Below are positions 9,065-20,470 of a DNA stretch of 64,000 bases, in pieces (positions within the stretch are counted from its first letter, which is position 1; each line of letters opens with the position of its first letter). Below the pieces are notes generated by a model. It had not been told where the DNA came from and did no database searches. It saw only the letters and a program-made list of their open reading frames with translations. The stretch spans positions 1-64,000 of the forward strand of contig JAJIRX010000095.1 of NCBI GenBank assembly GCA_023853785.1, in the 5' to 3' direction. A program made the position numbers and the translations under genes. Source of the stretch: Psilocybe azurescens. Lineage: Eukaryota > Basidiomycota > Agaricomycetes > Agaricales > Agrocybaceae.

Positions 9065-11727
9065 ATGTCTCAACAATCCTCACGTTTGGACCATTCCGAG
9101 GGCAGGGCCTTCATCAGCGACGGAGATATTTATTATTCACCTAACTGCTCACGCCGTGTTTCTGTCCCAGATCAGAAGAGATCGTATCCATTCAGCATTG
9201 GAGCCGCATCTCTCAACCGGCATCACGATCCTGAATGGTGGACCGGCGCCTATGGATTTTTGAGCTTTATCCCCAATATTCCGACATTCGAAGGATATGC
9301 GTTTGGCCACCTTCGCAACTACCTTAACGACATTCATGAAGTTGACGCATCTTGGGGTACAGGGTACCAGCTCTCACAATCAAAATCCTCGGCGTGGCAC
9401 TATCTGGAAGACGTTTTAATTGTTATCATCCATCTCCTAAAGGAAAATTTCCGTCATCTGCTAAAACCATATTTCCTCCCCCTTCGCCCTCTCTCCTTGG
9501 CTTCGATCAAGTATTTTATACCGCTCGTGGCTGCACGCTATCGAATTGGACGCGCACGCGATTGGTTCATCATTTGGATCGGCTTGTTGTCGTTTTATAT
9601 TGCCTGCATTGAAGGAGTACCCAACCCCTGAAGGTCCCGGAGTGGTTCAACTTCCTTGCCTCAGAAAAAAGTAGATCAGTCATGGCTCAGCCGGGCTGTA
9701 TAATATCATAATGGGTGCGTTCTGGAAGCCGACCCGTCAGCGCCCGGAGGCGTTCATCAATCTCAACAGCAAAGGCGGCCAAGGTGCTGACCTTGCGAAA
9801 TGGCTTTGCGTTTGGGACGTACCTGTGTGGTATCGTTGGTCGAAAGTCGAGCGAGATCAGACATATCGCCCGCTTTCAGCTATCTTCAACCCCCATCGGA
9901 GCACCTTCAGAATGCGACGACCATGGTTTATAGGTCTCCGTCTCCACCTTCTCTGCCATCTCCACACCCTGTCGCCTTGGAGGAGCAACCGCTGTCCCCA
10001 CCCAGTCTTTCTCGCTCCAAATCTGCTATTCTTGAAGACTTGGAATTCAATAAGGCCCGAGACGCGTATCTTGCCTCCAAGCCATGGGAATCTTTCTTCG
10101 CTGCCCGAAAGATCATCAACGATCGAAGACTTGCGAATGAGACGCCCGAAGGAGAGGGAAGTGCGTCTGAATCGAGAAAGGAACCCTCCTACTGTTTCAG
10201 CAGAAGTTTTTGTTTGGGATTGGAGCTGACGAAGATGACATGTGCCTTGTCCGCACTAGGGTCTTAAAAAGCGAACGTGCCGACAGAATTGATGATCATC
10301 CGGGGTCTCAAGCTCGCTACGACTCTGTCCAAAATGAATGGGATCTTTGCGAGTACTTTGCGACTCCGGGAAGAACTTGCTTATGAGGAGAACGACTTGG
10401 ACTTTTACGGCGAGGATGTTCCACCTGCTCCTCATTCTTACGACGAGGACGAGTCTCCGGATTCTCAGCAGAAAAAGTCGAGGAATTTGTTGCTCAACGC
10501 GTCCATGCGATATGCGGGTGTCGTCCCATTACCAGCGCCCCCCTGTCAAACGAGAGTGAAAACGGACTTGATCTTATTCCCTCCCAAGCGGTGGACATCG
10601 TCGCATACCTTTCGGCTCACTATGGCTATCGACCCCTCATTGCTGTTCCTCTAAATCCCTCTACCCCCGACAAGGCAAGGTGGAACGATTTCGTCAAGAC
10701 TGTGGGGCTTCGTGCCGGGATTTTAACCCTCCACCAGTCGACTTCGGCCTATCATGTTTCGAGTTTCTTCAGGGCCTCCAAACGGCCAATGGCCCACCGC
10801 CTGCCATCTATGATCTCAAAAGTCAATGTCCCATTGCTCTTGATGTTATAGCTTTGAGGCTTCTCTTTGAGAAGGTTGGCGATCTTTTCGTTCTTCGGGA
10901 AGCCGCCTTGAACTGAAGACTCCCTGGACAATTGCTCTGAAAACTGCTACAGACGCAGTCAAGGTGTTCCGCCTTCTACTCAGTCCTCAAAAACATTCTT
11001 CAACTTCACTCGCACGCTGCCTCCTGGAAATGGGTGTGTCATTCCACACGTTAATCCCACTTCACGATCAACCTTCTGTTGGACTCCAGGCCAACCGAAA
11101 TCTTGTGCCTATCCGTGCTCCGGGGTATATTTTCTCAAAAAGGACTACGACGTCTATATACAGCACCGCCGACGACTCCTGTCATCTTCAGCGGGCGAGC
11201 TGCATTGCTTGCTGGTGGCCTCCTCAGCCGCCTTCTGCGAAGGAACATATTGGCATTGATTCTGCCTGCTTTGGCCCATCGCCTGCAGTCACTGAACATC
11301 ACCTTGGCCACCACTTCACGGCCAATGATGGGACGGTCTATTGGGATGATATGCTTACCGACGAGGGAGATGGATGTCATCTGTGGACTTCATAAGTGCT
11401 ACACAGGTTTTTCATTTTTATTCTAATAATTTTATTAATTTTAACATGACCTTCTTCCCAGGATGTGCCCCCAACCAACTAGTTCACAAGTCTTGGTGGC
11501 CGAAGCCTCTTTATTGGAATAATCAGAAAGCAAATGGCCTCAATTTTGAACACTGGACAGAATGGGATGAAGAATGGTATCAAATCCGTTTGTCTGACAT
11601 TGTAAAAGGTACTGCCCAACCTGAGGCCCCGGATTTCTGGCGAAATAAGCTTAGAGGTGCAGCTTCCTGGCGAAAAGCAACTGCTCGTCTTAATGCGGAC
11701 TCGAATGCTCTTTTCTTGGCAGCATAA
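9065..11727 (+). pseudogene. decayed or mis-assembled gene of an unnamed Agaricomycete family
   Basis: Not recognised functionally. Coding-like blocks run in one direction but in different frames. 9,065-9,631 has a conserved-looking segment with WWTGAYGFLSFIPNIPTFEG, then hydrophobic helices. About 9,711-9,900 gives a VPVWYRWSKVE block. Near 10,060-10,100 are DAYLASKPWESFFAARK and, after 10,265, SERADRIDDHPGSQARYDS followed by EWDLCEYF. 10,690-10,916 has FNPPPVDFGLSCFEFLQG. 11,445-11,727 is the tail, with WWPKPLYWNNQ and EWYQIRLSDIVKG. The order of blocks resembles a large single gene common in mushroom genomes. Several in-frame stops and frame changes are not explained by introns, so it is either decayed or carries indel errors. 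Confidence 0.45.
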
Positions 11728-12500
11728 TTGTTATATAGTCCCTTGTGGACAATCTCTTGTCAACCCGCTGCTGAGATGTACCCGCTTATCGCCACTGTCA
11801 GCGAGGGCCTCAGCGTGCGATTTATTATTTCCTTTTATAAATACTTCAATTTTGTACAATTGTCCGCTCTGGAAAACTTTTCCAGAAATAATTCATTTTT
11901 GATGTTTGATAAATCTTTTGTAAAATTTAAGACATATTAAGAAATTTGTTGTTCCAAAACATTCTTCAATTGTTGCACGAGACAATAGTGAACAAACTGA
12001 GCGTGTCAGTCAAATCCATATACAGTCAAAATTATATATAAATGTAAAGTCTTTTTGCCGCTAAAATTAGGACATAAAAGTTACCTTTAACAGGCATTTA
12101 TAGATGCCAACAAGAAAGACTTTTAGATACATTTTATGATCGGCAAAATGGTCGAAAAAACACAAACACGTTTAATTAATTTTTTCAATCATTTTTAGTC
12201 GCCCTAAATAATCTGTTGCCAGCAGTGTGATGGCCATTCTATTCACAGCCACCTGCCTGCCTCTGCGATTAGCTGGTCCGAATTCAACAGTCGAGTGGTA
12301 TACCAAGGTGTCGTCTAATAACCTTCCGAGCTATGCGATATGGAGCATAACGACCTTCAAGTGGTCAAAATGTGAGCAGGATCAAAGCAGGATTTCAGGA
12401 TTTTTTTGGTCGTGGAAAATTGTTTCTGATCGAGCTCTGGTATGTTATTTTTAGTTATTACCACTGTTGCTCGCTGAACTGAATCGGTCTATGCATCTAG
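11728..12500. other. AT-rich intergenic stretch
   Basis: Strongly AT-rich (11,820-12,200 in particular), with no gene or recognisable element found. It separates the decayed gene from the membrane-protein cluster. Confidence 0.5.
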
Positions 12501-12507
12501 TTCTTGT

Positions 12508-13650
12508 CACTACTGTTCAATTTTGCAGGCTTTGGTGATCTTACAGTTCAAGTTTGTGGGTGCGAGTTACTATTTTGATGTCACTCCGTTAAGGCTTCTC
12601 CCCACACTCTCAGATCTGTATTATCTGGCGTTCCCCAACGACCCTTTGGGGTCAAAGGCAATTGTATACAGCGTTTACATCCTAGAGTTGGTCCAAACCA
12701 CCTTGATAGCAAGGACGCTGTATGACGAATTCGTGTTCGGGTTTCTCAACATCGATTCTCTCGATCGCATTGGAGAGATTATGTTTGCTGTACCGATCGC
12801 TGGAGGAATCGGTATGTGTCTATTAATTCATTCCTTGGTATATACACCGATAAATGATTTTAGTCACGTTCATTGTCTAATCCTTCTATGTTCATCGGGT
12901 CGTACAACTAGGGAACTATTTGGGCAAGAGAAGGGTCCTTGCTATTGCATGCGCTGTTGTTTTCGTACGTGGTATTTCAATTTATTTCATTGAGTTCATG
13001 TAGACCCATTTCCTTGAATCAAGTCTCGTTTACACAAATGGCAGCGGGATTCACACTCGGAGTACAAATGTTTCAGGTTTCTTATTAGCAAAGTCATGGT
13101 GCCAGAGATTCAGACTTCAGCAGGGGTGAGTGGCCTTTTATTCGCTGTGTCGTGTCTGTTTGTACTCACGCCTACTCGTGTTGAAGATATGGTATGCAGG
13201 TGGCGCTATCTGCGATATTGTCATTGCTGTGTGTATGACGAACATTGTCAGTCAATTCTTCACTGGCTTCAGGTTAATATAATCTGACAGTCGATCATGA
13301 TAGCTCTTGCGCCACAGTGGTGGAATTAAGCCGAGGACACGTAAAATCGTTCGCAAACTCGTCCGATTGACTGTTGAAGTGGGAACTCTGACAAGGTAGA
13401 CGTCATATACACGCCTTTCACCCTGTAGTTTTGCTTATTCTAACCACTCTTTGTTTTATCTTCGTTTATAGCGGCAATGGGTATTATTACCATTGCTTTC
13501 GTGCTGATGCCCTCCCCAGAGACATTATCAGACAAGCGCGGCCGTTCCTTCGGAGCTTTACTCGAACACCTCGATGGTGGTACTCAACAGCAGAATGGAA
13601 TTGTCGAATGGAGGGATAGATACACAAACATCACTCCTTTCTGGCGTTAA
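12508..13650 (+). CDS. DUF6534-type seven-helix membrane protein, copy 1
   Basis: An integral membrane protein of the basidiomycete-specific DUF6534 type; ligand and role unknown. Recognisable parts in order: FNFAGFGDLTVQ, LYYLAFPNDPLGSKAIVYSV, FVFGFLNIDSLDRIGEIMF, and after an intron near 12,812 TFIVQSFYVHRVVQLGNYL. Later come PEIQTSAG, IWYAGGAICDIVIAVCMTNI and KIVRKLVRLTVEVGTLT. These match copy 3 downstream block by block. After the last intron the frame AAMGIITIAFVLMPSP runs open to 13,650, but reaching it needs one base less than CTGACAAG supplies. The C-terminus also lacks the SKLYSNTLLASLN block seen in copy 3. The gene may be damaged; the 5' end is uncertain. Confidence 0.55.
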
Positions 13651-14561
13651 GTTCGCTACGAGGAGGCATGTCGAGAGATCGGAGAACAGTCGTATAGGTG
13701 GGAATCCTTGGCTGGAGACCCGCAGCATCACCGAAAATGAGACCGAGAGGGGTAGGGACTATGGCTGTGACTACTGCTTCTTTCATCTTGTAACATATAC
13801 TCGGAAAACCTTTCTGTACTATAGTGTATATCATGCATCTAGCTACTATATGTTTTTATATGCGCCATTTTATTTCTTTCATTTAGGGATTACACCCGTG
13901 CCTTTGCTATCGCATGCTGTCAACCTGCACTGATCTAAGTTTCGACGGCGACGCCAAAGATCAGCATATCTGGCAGAAGTTCTTAAATCTCTGTGATCGT
14001 ATTCAAATATAAATGATCTACTATTTCCAGTCGACGAGATGGCTACTAGCAGTGTACGATGACAGTGACAGACGCGTATTTTGAGCCATCTAGTTCTGAG
14101 AGTCATCGGCACTTTTAATTTCTGGCTCATGATAAGGCTTCCTCCTAACAATGAATTTGACATGATAAGTGCATTCATCATACATGCTTTCCCCCATCTT
14201 CCATCTTCCATCTTTTCCTTCGTCTACGTGTTCACAGTCTGGCATTGACGCTGTCATCTTCCCTTTGGGCAGAATCTACCTGTGCTTTCCACAATGCAGT
14301 TCTCACAAAACTATGTAAGATCTATAGAATCTCAATCTTTTCATGGTCCAATGGGTTGTTCTCAATTCTCCTTCAGTGGTGGTAAAGCTTGCGCAAGTGT
14401 TTAGTTTGCGCGATATACACGAATAGTCCGCTATCGTAATGTGGTGGCTCGATAGTTTGCTTTGGGATTCTGCACTAACCGTACACATCATGTTCACTGT
14501 CTTTGGATGTCACTCGTACAGCTGGCAGGGGGCTTGTCACTGGACGCAGGAATGATGAATG

Positions 14562-15030
14562 TGGCGCACTTCAGCCTAATTAGGACGCCAAAGATTAGGG
14601 TCCTAACATGGGTATGTGCTACTTATTACTATTGAAGTCCGAGTTTTGCTCAATTTATTGACTCTGGAATATATCTACAAGGTCTGGTATACAGGAGAGG
14701 CCATCAGTGATATAATAATAACCATATCTATGTCGCACATAGTAGTCTCATTTCGTTCTCAAGAGGGTTTAATTACTGATCGACCAATCGGTTTCTTCGA
14801 TCTGAGAATATCAGTGAAGGGACTAGAAGACTCGTCCGCAAGATTGTTCAATTAACGATTATGAGGCGCGTCAGAATGCAACTTCTACTGATGGCCGATT
14901 TTATCATTTTCAGCCATAATGTCGATCCTCAGTATTGTACATGCTGTGATCCATGGACATACGTCGTACTGTCAAACGAGTGCCGCAGTCTTCTCCAAGC
15001 TCTATTCAATAACGTTTTTGTGTCGCTGAG
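14562..15030 (+). pseudogene. DUF6534-type membrane protein fragment, copy 2
   Basis: Only the 3' half of a family member is visible: RVLTW, intron, VWYTGEAISDIIITISMSHI, intron, GTRRLVRKIVQLTI, intron, and AVFSKLYSITFL. The final part has stops shortly after. No matching N-terminal helices were found in 13,660-14,560. Block order equals copies 1 and 3, so this is a truncated tandem duplicate. Confidence 0.55.
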
Positions 15031-15039
15031 TCGCTGAAT

Positions 15040-16532
15040 GGAGTTGATGTCTGAGCCTAAAGACTTGGATGCGGGCAAGCCGGACTTCTTCGCAGCTGGC
15101 AACGCGATAGAACGCTCTCGTAGAGAATAGACATCGGTGGTGTATTACACGAGATAGAGACTACTATCGAACATACCGCACGTATCTATGCTATATTTCT
15201 ACCTTTCCGATCCCCTTCCTTATATTTTCACGGAGAATTCTACCTAAAGCTAGAAGAAACACTTCCGAAAGTCTTGTCAGATGGTGTGCGCAAGATATCA
15301 CCTATTCAAGTTTACTGTACATCCGTGGGCATTCTAGCGTCTTTTGTGTACTTATAGATGCAATACCCGTCAAGAGACCCTACAAACCTCTCATTTGTTG
15401 CCACCGCTGGAATAGCCATGCTTCCAGCTACAAGAGGCACAGAGGAATTGGCGCCGGCTATAAATAGATGCTCACGAATCGGAAAGGTCTAACTCCTTTA
15501 TATCATGATACCCTCATACAGTACAGATGCTTGAAAAACGAAGCAAATTACGGTCTAAGAGCTTAACTCGGTTCTCTTCCCGCTTCAAAAATACCGGTTT
15601 CTGAGGGAATGGCTGATAAGCCGCTGAATTCCACGGCGAGTGAGAATAATCAATGTAATTCTCTCAATCATTGATAGCAACAACTCATAGGATATCAGTT
15701 CCTTGACGTTTGTGTCCACATGAGCAGGATTCATGAGAAGGTTGGAGAAACTAGATAACGCACGATGGTTATATGTAGCACAAGTTGAGCCTGGACCTCG
15801 TTTGATGGTTTTGAGAGCGACTCAATTACAGACAGCATTATAGCGTGCCTTCTGTAGTTTCAAGAAATTTGATTCCTATTGATTTGTTAAACGATGAAAT
15901 GTGTAAACATGGTTTCACACAAGAAGTACGCAATCATGATGCCTTCAGCAATCCTGGTTTTCGAACCTAGTGATACCCCAGTTTGACCATATAAGGGGTA
16001 GGAGAACTGCACAATTGTGTTATCATATTTGACTCCTAATTATTCCGGATCTTACTACTTCAACATTAATGAGAACCATCTAATCCTCAAATATACGCAT
16101 CAGATTCTGAGCTCCTTGACAGCGACATGAGGGCGAAGTATCAAGCAAAACATGTTGTTCGAGAGTAACCAATTCACGATTAAGAAGGTTATCCTCGTTA
16201 TACAGAAGGCAAATATAATGTCGGTGTCATTAGTAACAAGATGTCAGCCACTTGGTATTCCACGAAGGTTAGAATTCAGAAAGGAAGGTGATGGTATCCC
16301 ACCCTGATATTCTTCGTGTATCTAAAGATTATTTATAGTACTGCATTGTCATGATTGGTAGGTCATAGCTTATCTTGGAAGCACAACGGCTGGTAATCAT
16401 TGATCAATGATTTGCAAGAGCTAACAGAAGAATTATCCTACTGGTATTAAAGACCCATTGAGTCTTTCTAAAACATCGACCACTGGAGTACCTGATATTG
16501 AAAACGTTACAAAGTTAAGGCTTGCATCTGGA
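15040..16532. other. intergenic, no gene found
   Basis: No sustained reading frame or recognisable motif on either strand. Probably decayed sequence between tandem membrane-protein genes. Confidence 0.4.
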
Positions 16533-17880
16533 ATGCAGTCGGATCTTCCTTCTTCCTCCGTCCAACGGGCAGAGCTTGCAATCTCGAATAATGCGACCCT
16601 CCTCACAACATTTCTTATGGGTAAGTTGGATGAAAGCAACATCCAGTTATGATTTTTGGATAATGTCCAGACTAATGAATTGGATATCCTGACAGGGGCC
16701 TATACTATAGTCTACCTCGGCACCTTATACCTGTATTGTGAGTTCGTATATTGACTGTGTAGAAGTATTGTCCTGAAATGTAGTTTAGTGACTAGAAAGG
16801 CACCGCAGCGACTTATCGTTCTTTCTGCCATTACTCTGCTCTACTTTATTGGTGCTGCCCAGTTCGGGGTCCAATGGTATCTTTCTCTCTTTGGAATTGC
16901 CGAAACCGACAGCGGTAGAGAGACGGCTTTTATTGCCATATTTAACGTACCGACATGGTCACATCTCCTGATTGATATAACATCATTCTGCATGTTCATC
17001 GTGGCTGACGGACTCCTCGTAAGTAGGCGTTCTCCACTCATTGTACTACCGTCTCGTATTCACATATGTGCCATGTGGGTCCTCGGGCCCTTACTAGATA
17101 TGGCGATGTTTCTACGTCTGTGGTCGCTCACTTCGATTGATTATAGTGCCAGTATTTTTGCTTTTTGTGGAGACTGGTAGGCCTGGAAACCCGTTACTTC
17201 ATGCTATTTGACGTCTTATAATTTCAACAGCGCTATTCCTCTCGTCCATTATATTCATCATAGCGATACAAGGACAGCCACTGGATGACCACCAGATTAC
17301 AGTAATCAATGATCTTCAGTCCAGCGGCTTCTACATTTCGTTTGGTACAACTCTTACCACGACTGTTCTCATTGCGTATAGGATATACTCGGTTTCTCGC
17401 GACATCAATGACTCGCGATCAAGGTTCACTCACATAATTGAAGTCATAATCCAGTCTGCCCTTGTTTATTCTATTGTCGTTCTGATCGCTGGGATCTCGG
17501 GATCTATTCCTGGTGGAGATGGGTTTCCGACTCCCACACTATTCTCATTGGCTAATTACTCATCGAGTCTCCTTGTTCCTGCCGCGGTACGCACTAGAGT
17601 ATTTGACGTATCCTGTTTCCTGACGCCTAAAATACCTATGCATGATCAGGGCATTGCTCCAACAATCATGGTAGCTCGCGTGTCCCTAGCAGCTTCAATA
17701 GACGACCCCCTTGCCACGAGACCTGTGAATATGACCATGCTGGAGTTTCAAGGCTATGCTCACTCGTCCGTCAATATCAGGTCTACTCGCATCAGTGTCG
17801 TCGGAATGAATGATGTCCCTTCAATCAATTCACGTGAGCATATGGCGAACCAGGACACGGAGGAAAAAAGGACATTGTAA
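16533..17880 (+). CDS. basidiomycete seven-helix membrane protein
   Basis: An integral membrane protein of unknown ligand. It starts at ATG 16,533 (MQSDLPSSSVQRAELAIS). Introns at 16,621-16,695 and 16,738-16,788 join LTTFLMG, AYTIVYLGTLYLY and LTRKAPQRLIVLSAITLL. Further exons give FCMFIVADGLL, IWRCFYVCGRSLRLIIVPVF, ALFLSSIIFIIAIQGQP, ISFGTTLTTTVLIAYRIYSV, VIIQSALVYSIVVLIAGI and APTIMVARVSLAAS. Seven hydrophobic segments are countable. The cytoplasmic tail is polar and ends TEEKRTL at 17,880. The reading frame is intact across six introns. The sequence differs from the neighbouring DUF6534 copies and looks like another of the large mushroom receptor-like families. Confidence 0.7.
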
Positions 17881-18368
17881 TAGCCTCGATCACTCTTATT
17901 TAGTTGAGATCCTAGTGTAGGGACCTAGCTAGTAGGGAGGGATATCTAGGAGCGAATTCTGATTGAGAGTTTTGTAATGGAGCTGAAGAGAATAAATTAA
18001 CTTGAAGTTAGTGAAAAATACCATTCCGGAGTTCTACAAACTTGTAGAAGCCCATCAGCGTCTCGCCGGCGCACAGCGCCCTGGTCATTCTTTGACGTCC
18101 TCGTCTTTATTTAAGGATGGCATGCCGTTACTAGCACCTCATAAAACGCGCTCTCCAGCGAGTTCCACTTTCATGATTTGATCCCCAATATCTTTACTAT
18201 ATGAACGTCCAGTTGGATAGTTCTCGACCTATTGCAGTTTCACAAAAGTGAGCACCCAAGGAAGTCGTTTCTTCAACTTTAAAGCTTGGCTAATGACTCG
18301 ATTTTAGTGCAGAGACATTGGTCAGTAGATGCTATTTTGGGGACATCTTCGACTGATACACTGTACAG

Positions 18369-19668
18369 TTCCTTGGGATATTGTTCAACGCCGGAGGACT
18401 CGGTGTGCTCTCCGTTCAACTTTGTAGGTTCCTTGTCTTTTTCAAACAGTATATGCCATGATCATAAAATAACCACTCATTAATTCCAGACATTTATTAT
18501 CTCGCGTTCCCCAAGGATTCCCTCCGATTTAAAACTCTCGTATATGGTGTCTACGCCCTGGAAGTGATCCAGACAATCATGTTATGCAGGACCTTGTTCA
18601 GCTCGTTCGTATATGGATTTCTCAACGAGAATATTCTCGATCAGATTCGTGACCTTTGGTTCTCCATCCCGATTCTTGGAGGTTTAGGTGCATTGACATT
18701 GTTTAACACGACTATTCTAATCTAAAAGGGCGCTGTTTCGATGAAGTTTCATTCCTTGTCCAGATGTTTTACGCTTATAGGATCATCCTGCTGGGGAGGC
18801 TCTGGGAGAACTCGGGCGTTAATGTTATCGCTTTAACTGTCGCCATTGTGAGTGCCAGATGTAGATTGCTCGGAATTCTTTTGCACTTACTTTGTATGGA
18901 TCGGTATAGTTGGCATGCGTGCAGATGGGGGCGGTCTCGCCCTTGGGATAGAGTTAAAAACGACCGCACTCTTCACTCGTATTAAGACCACTCAGATACG
19001 TCTGGCCGCAGGGGTGAGCTAGCATTTTAACCAAGAAATATCAGAAATTGTACTTGTCCAATCTGATACCAGGTATCTAGATATGGTACGCAGGAGAAGC
19101 AGTTGGAGATATCGTGATCGCCATCTCCATGACCTACATAGTAAGCTCTCTGGATTTCCAACTAATTTATGTGAGATAATTGGCCAATCATGGAATTAAA
19201 TAAGCTTCTTCGTTCCGGGAGTGAAGGCACAAGGAGCACACGAAGACTCACTCGAAAGCTTATCAGATTGACCATAGAGACCGGGACGGTGACAGGTGGG
19301 CTAGGGAGTCCTTCATATATGATTTCCGGGTCGATGTTCACCATTACAATGACAGCGGCTATGGCGGTGCTCACCGTTGTTCTTGTAATGTTCGGCGGAA
19401 AAAAGCGTACTATCAAGTGACTGCCGGCGTCGTTTCGAAACTTTACTCCAACACCTTGTTGGCTTCGCTCAACGGGAGAATGGATGTAACGACGGATCAA
19501 GAGACGCATCCAAACATCTCCCTTTCTTTTGATTTTCCAAAAACACAAGAAAGGGAGATCAGAAAGTCGCCATGGGGGTACGGACCACGATGGTGGGATA
19601 ATATCGAACTTGTAAAGGGAACATATATCGCTGCTATCAGAATGAAAGGCACACGCAATGCAATCTGA
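18369..19668 (+). CDS. DUF6534-type seven-helix membrane protein, copy 3
   Basis: The most complete DUF6534-type copy. Visible blocks: FLGILFNAGGLGVLSVQL, intron, YYLAFPKDSLRFKTLVYGVY, FVYGFLNENILDQIRDLWFS, intron, VSFLVQMFYAYRIILLGRLW, RIKTTQIRLAAG, IWYAGEAVGDIVIAISMTYI and RLTRKLIRLTIETGTVT. After a last intron come AAMAVLTVVLVMF and AGVVSKLYSNTLLASLNGRM, then a polar tail. The frame breaks within the A-run 19,399-19,404 (six A present, seven needed to reach AYYQVTAGVV), probably an indel error. The first exon, upstream of 18,369, is not resolved. Confidence 0.65.
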
Positions 19669-20470
19669 CCTTCATTCCAGCACATCGAGTACTCCTCCTG
19701 TAGGCTCAGGATGGATAATCTGCAAAAGCGCCCATCATTGGAGTCATGGATAGGATGAGACGTGATGGCGAGATCAAACAATCGTCTGAAGAGGTTTAAA
19801 TTTCTCCGCAGTCAATAGTCACCTATCTATGCTTTGCAAAATCCAGAAACCGAAAAATCGCCGCAAAAAGTGGGGCATAGCACCCGTCCAATTATGTCCG
19901 TCAAGGATCTTGAGGGCCGTTGGACAAAGTATACGTACCATGCTTTTATCTGCCACGTCCGATTACACGGGATGTAAAAAAGGTGAGTTAGACCACGATT
20001 GAACAGGATATTCTGCCTGTGACTTTGTCGGAAACATTCAATGAGCTAGTTTTTCAAGACGAGGCTATAAAATGCGGTAACATCTCTTCAGAAGGTATGG
20101 CCAAAACCAGTTCAGTAGAGAAACGTAGGAGTGAAATCTAGACTCTCGATCTGTGCATATTGCTCTCTGAAAGTTTGCTATAATCGTAAACAAAGCTGGT
20201 CATGGCAAGGGCCATGGTGGTTGGAGTGAGTCCGATTATAGGGTGGTCACCGTTGGCCAGCAGCATCCGCTATTTTATTTAGAAGGCAACAAGCTCAAAA
20301 TCAAATATGATATTTTGCAGAGAAGGCGGAATTTTGCCACTGTGACAGTTCGCCACGCGAACTGGCAGTGCACATGATCATCGCCATGTAACTTCGGAGA
20401 TAGGACACGTCGACGGTCTCCAAAAGGTTTCCAATACTTATACCATTAGCCTTCATCGGCAGGCCCCAAA
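19669..20470. promoter_or_regulatory. intergenic region upstream of ERV41, with a hairpin-capable inverted repeat
   Basis: No gene found. At 20,346-20,364 lies CAGTTCGC-CAC-GCGAACTG, 107 bp before the ERV41 start codon, a perfect 8 bp dyad that could be a dimeric factor site. A regulatory role is only inferred from its place and symmetry. Confidence 0.35.

Noticed and set aside
14575..14600. TTAGGG-like word as a telomere repeat
   Set aside because: Only single isolated matches; no tandem array.
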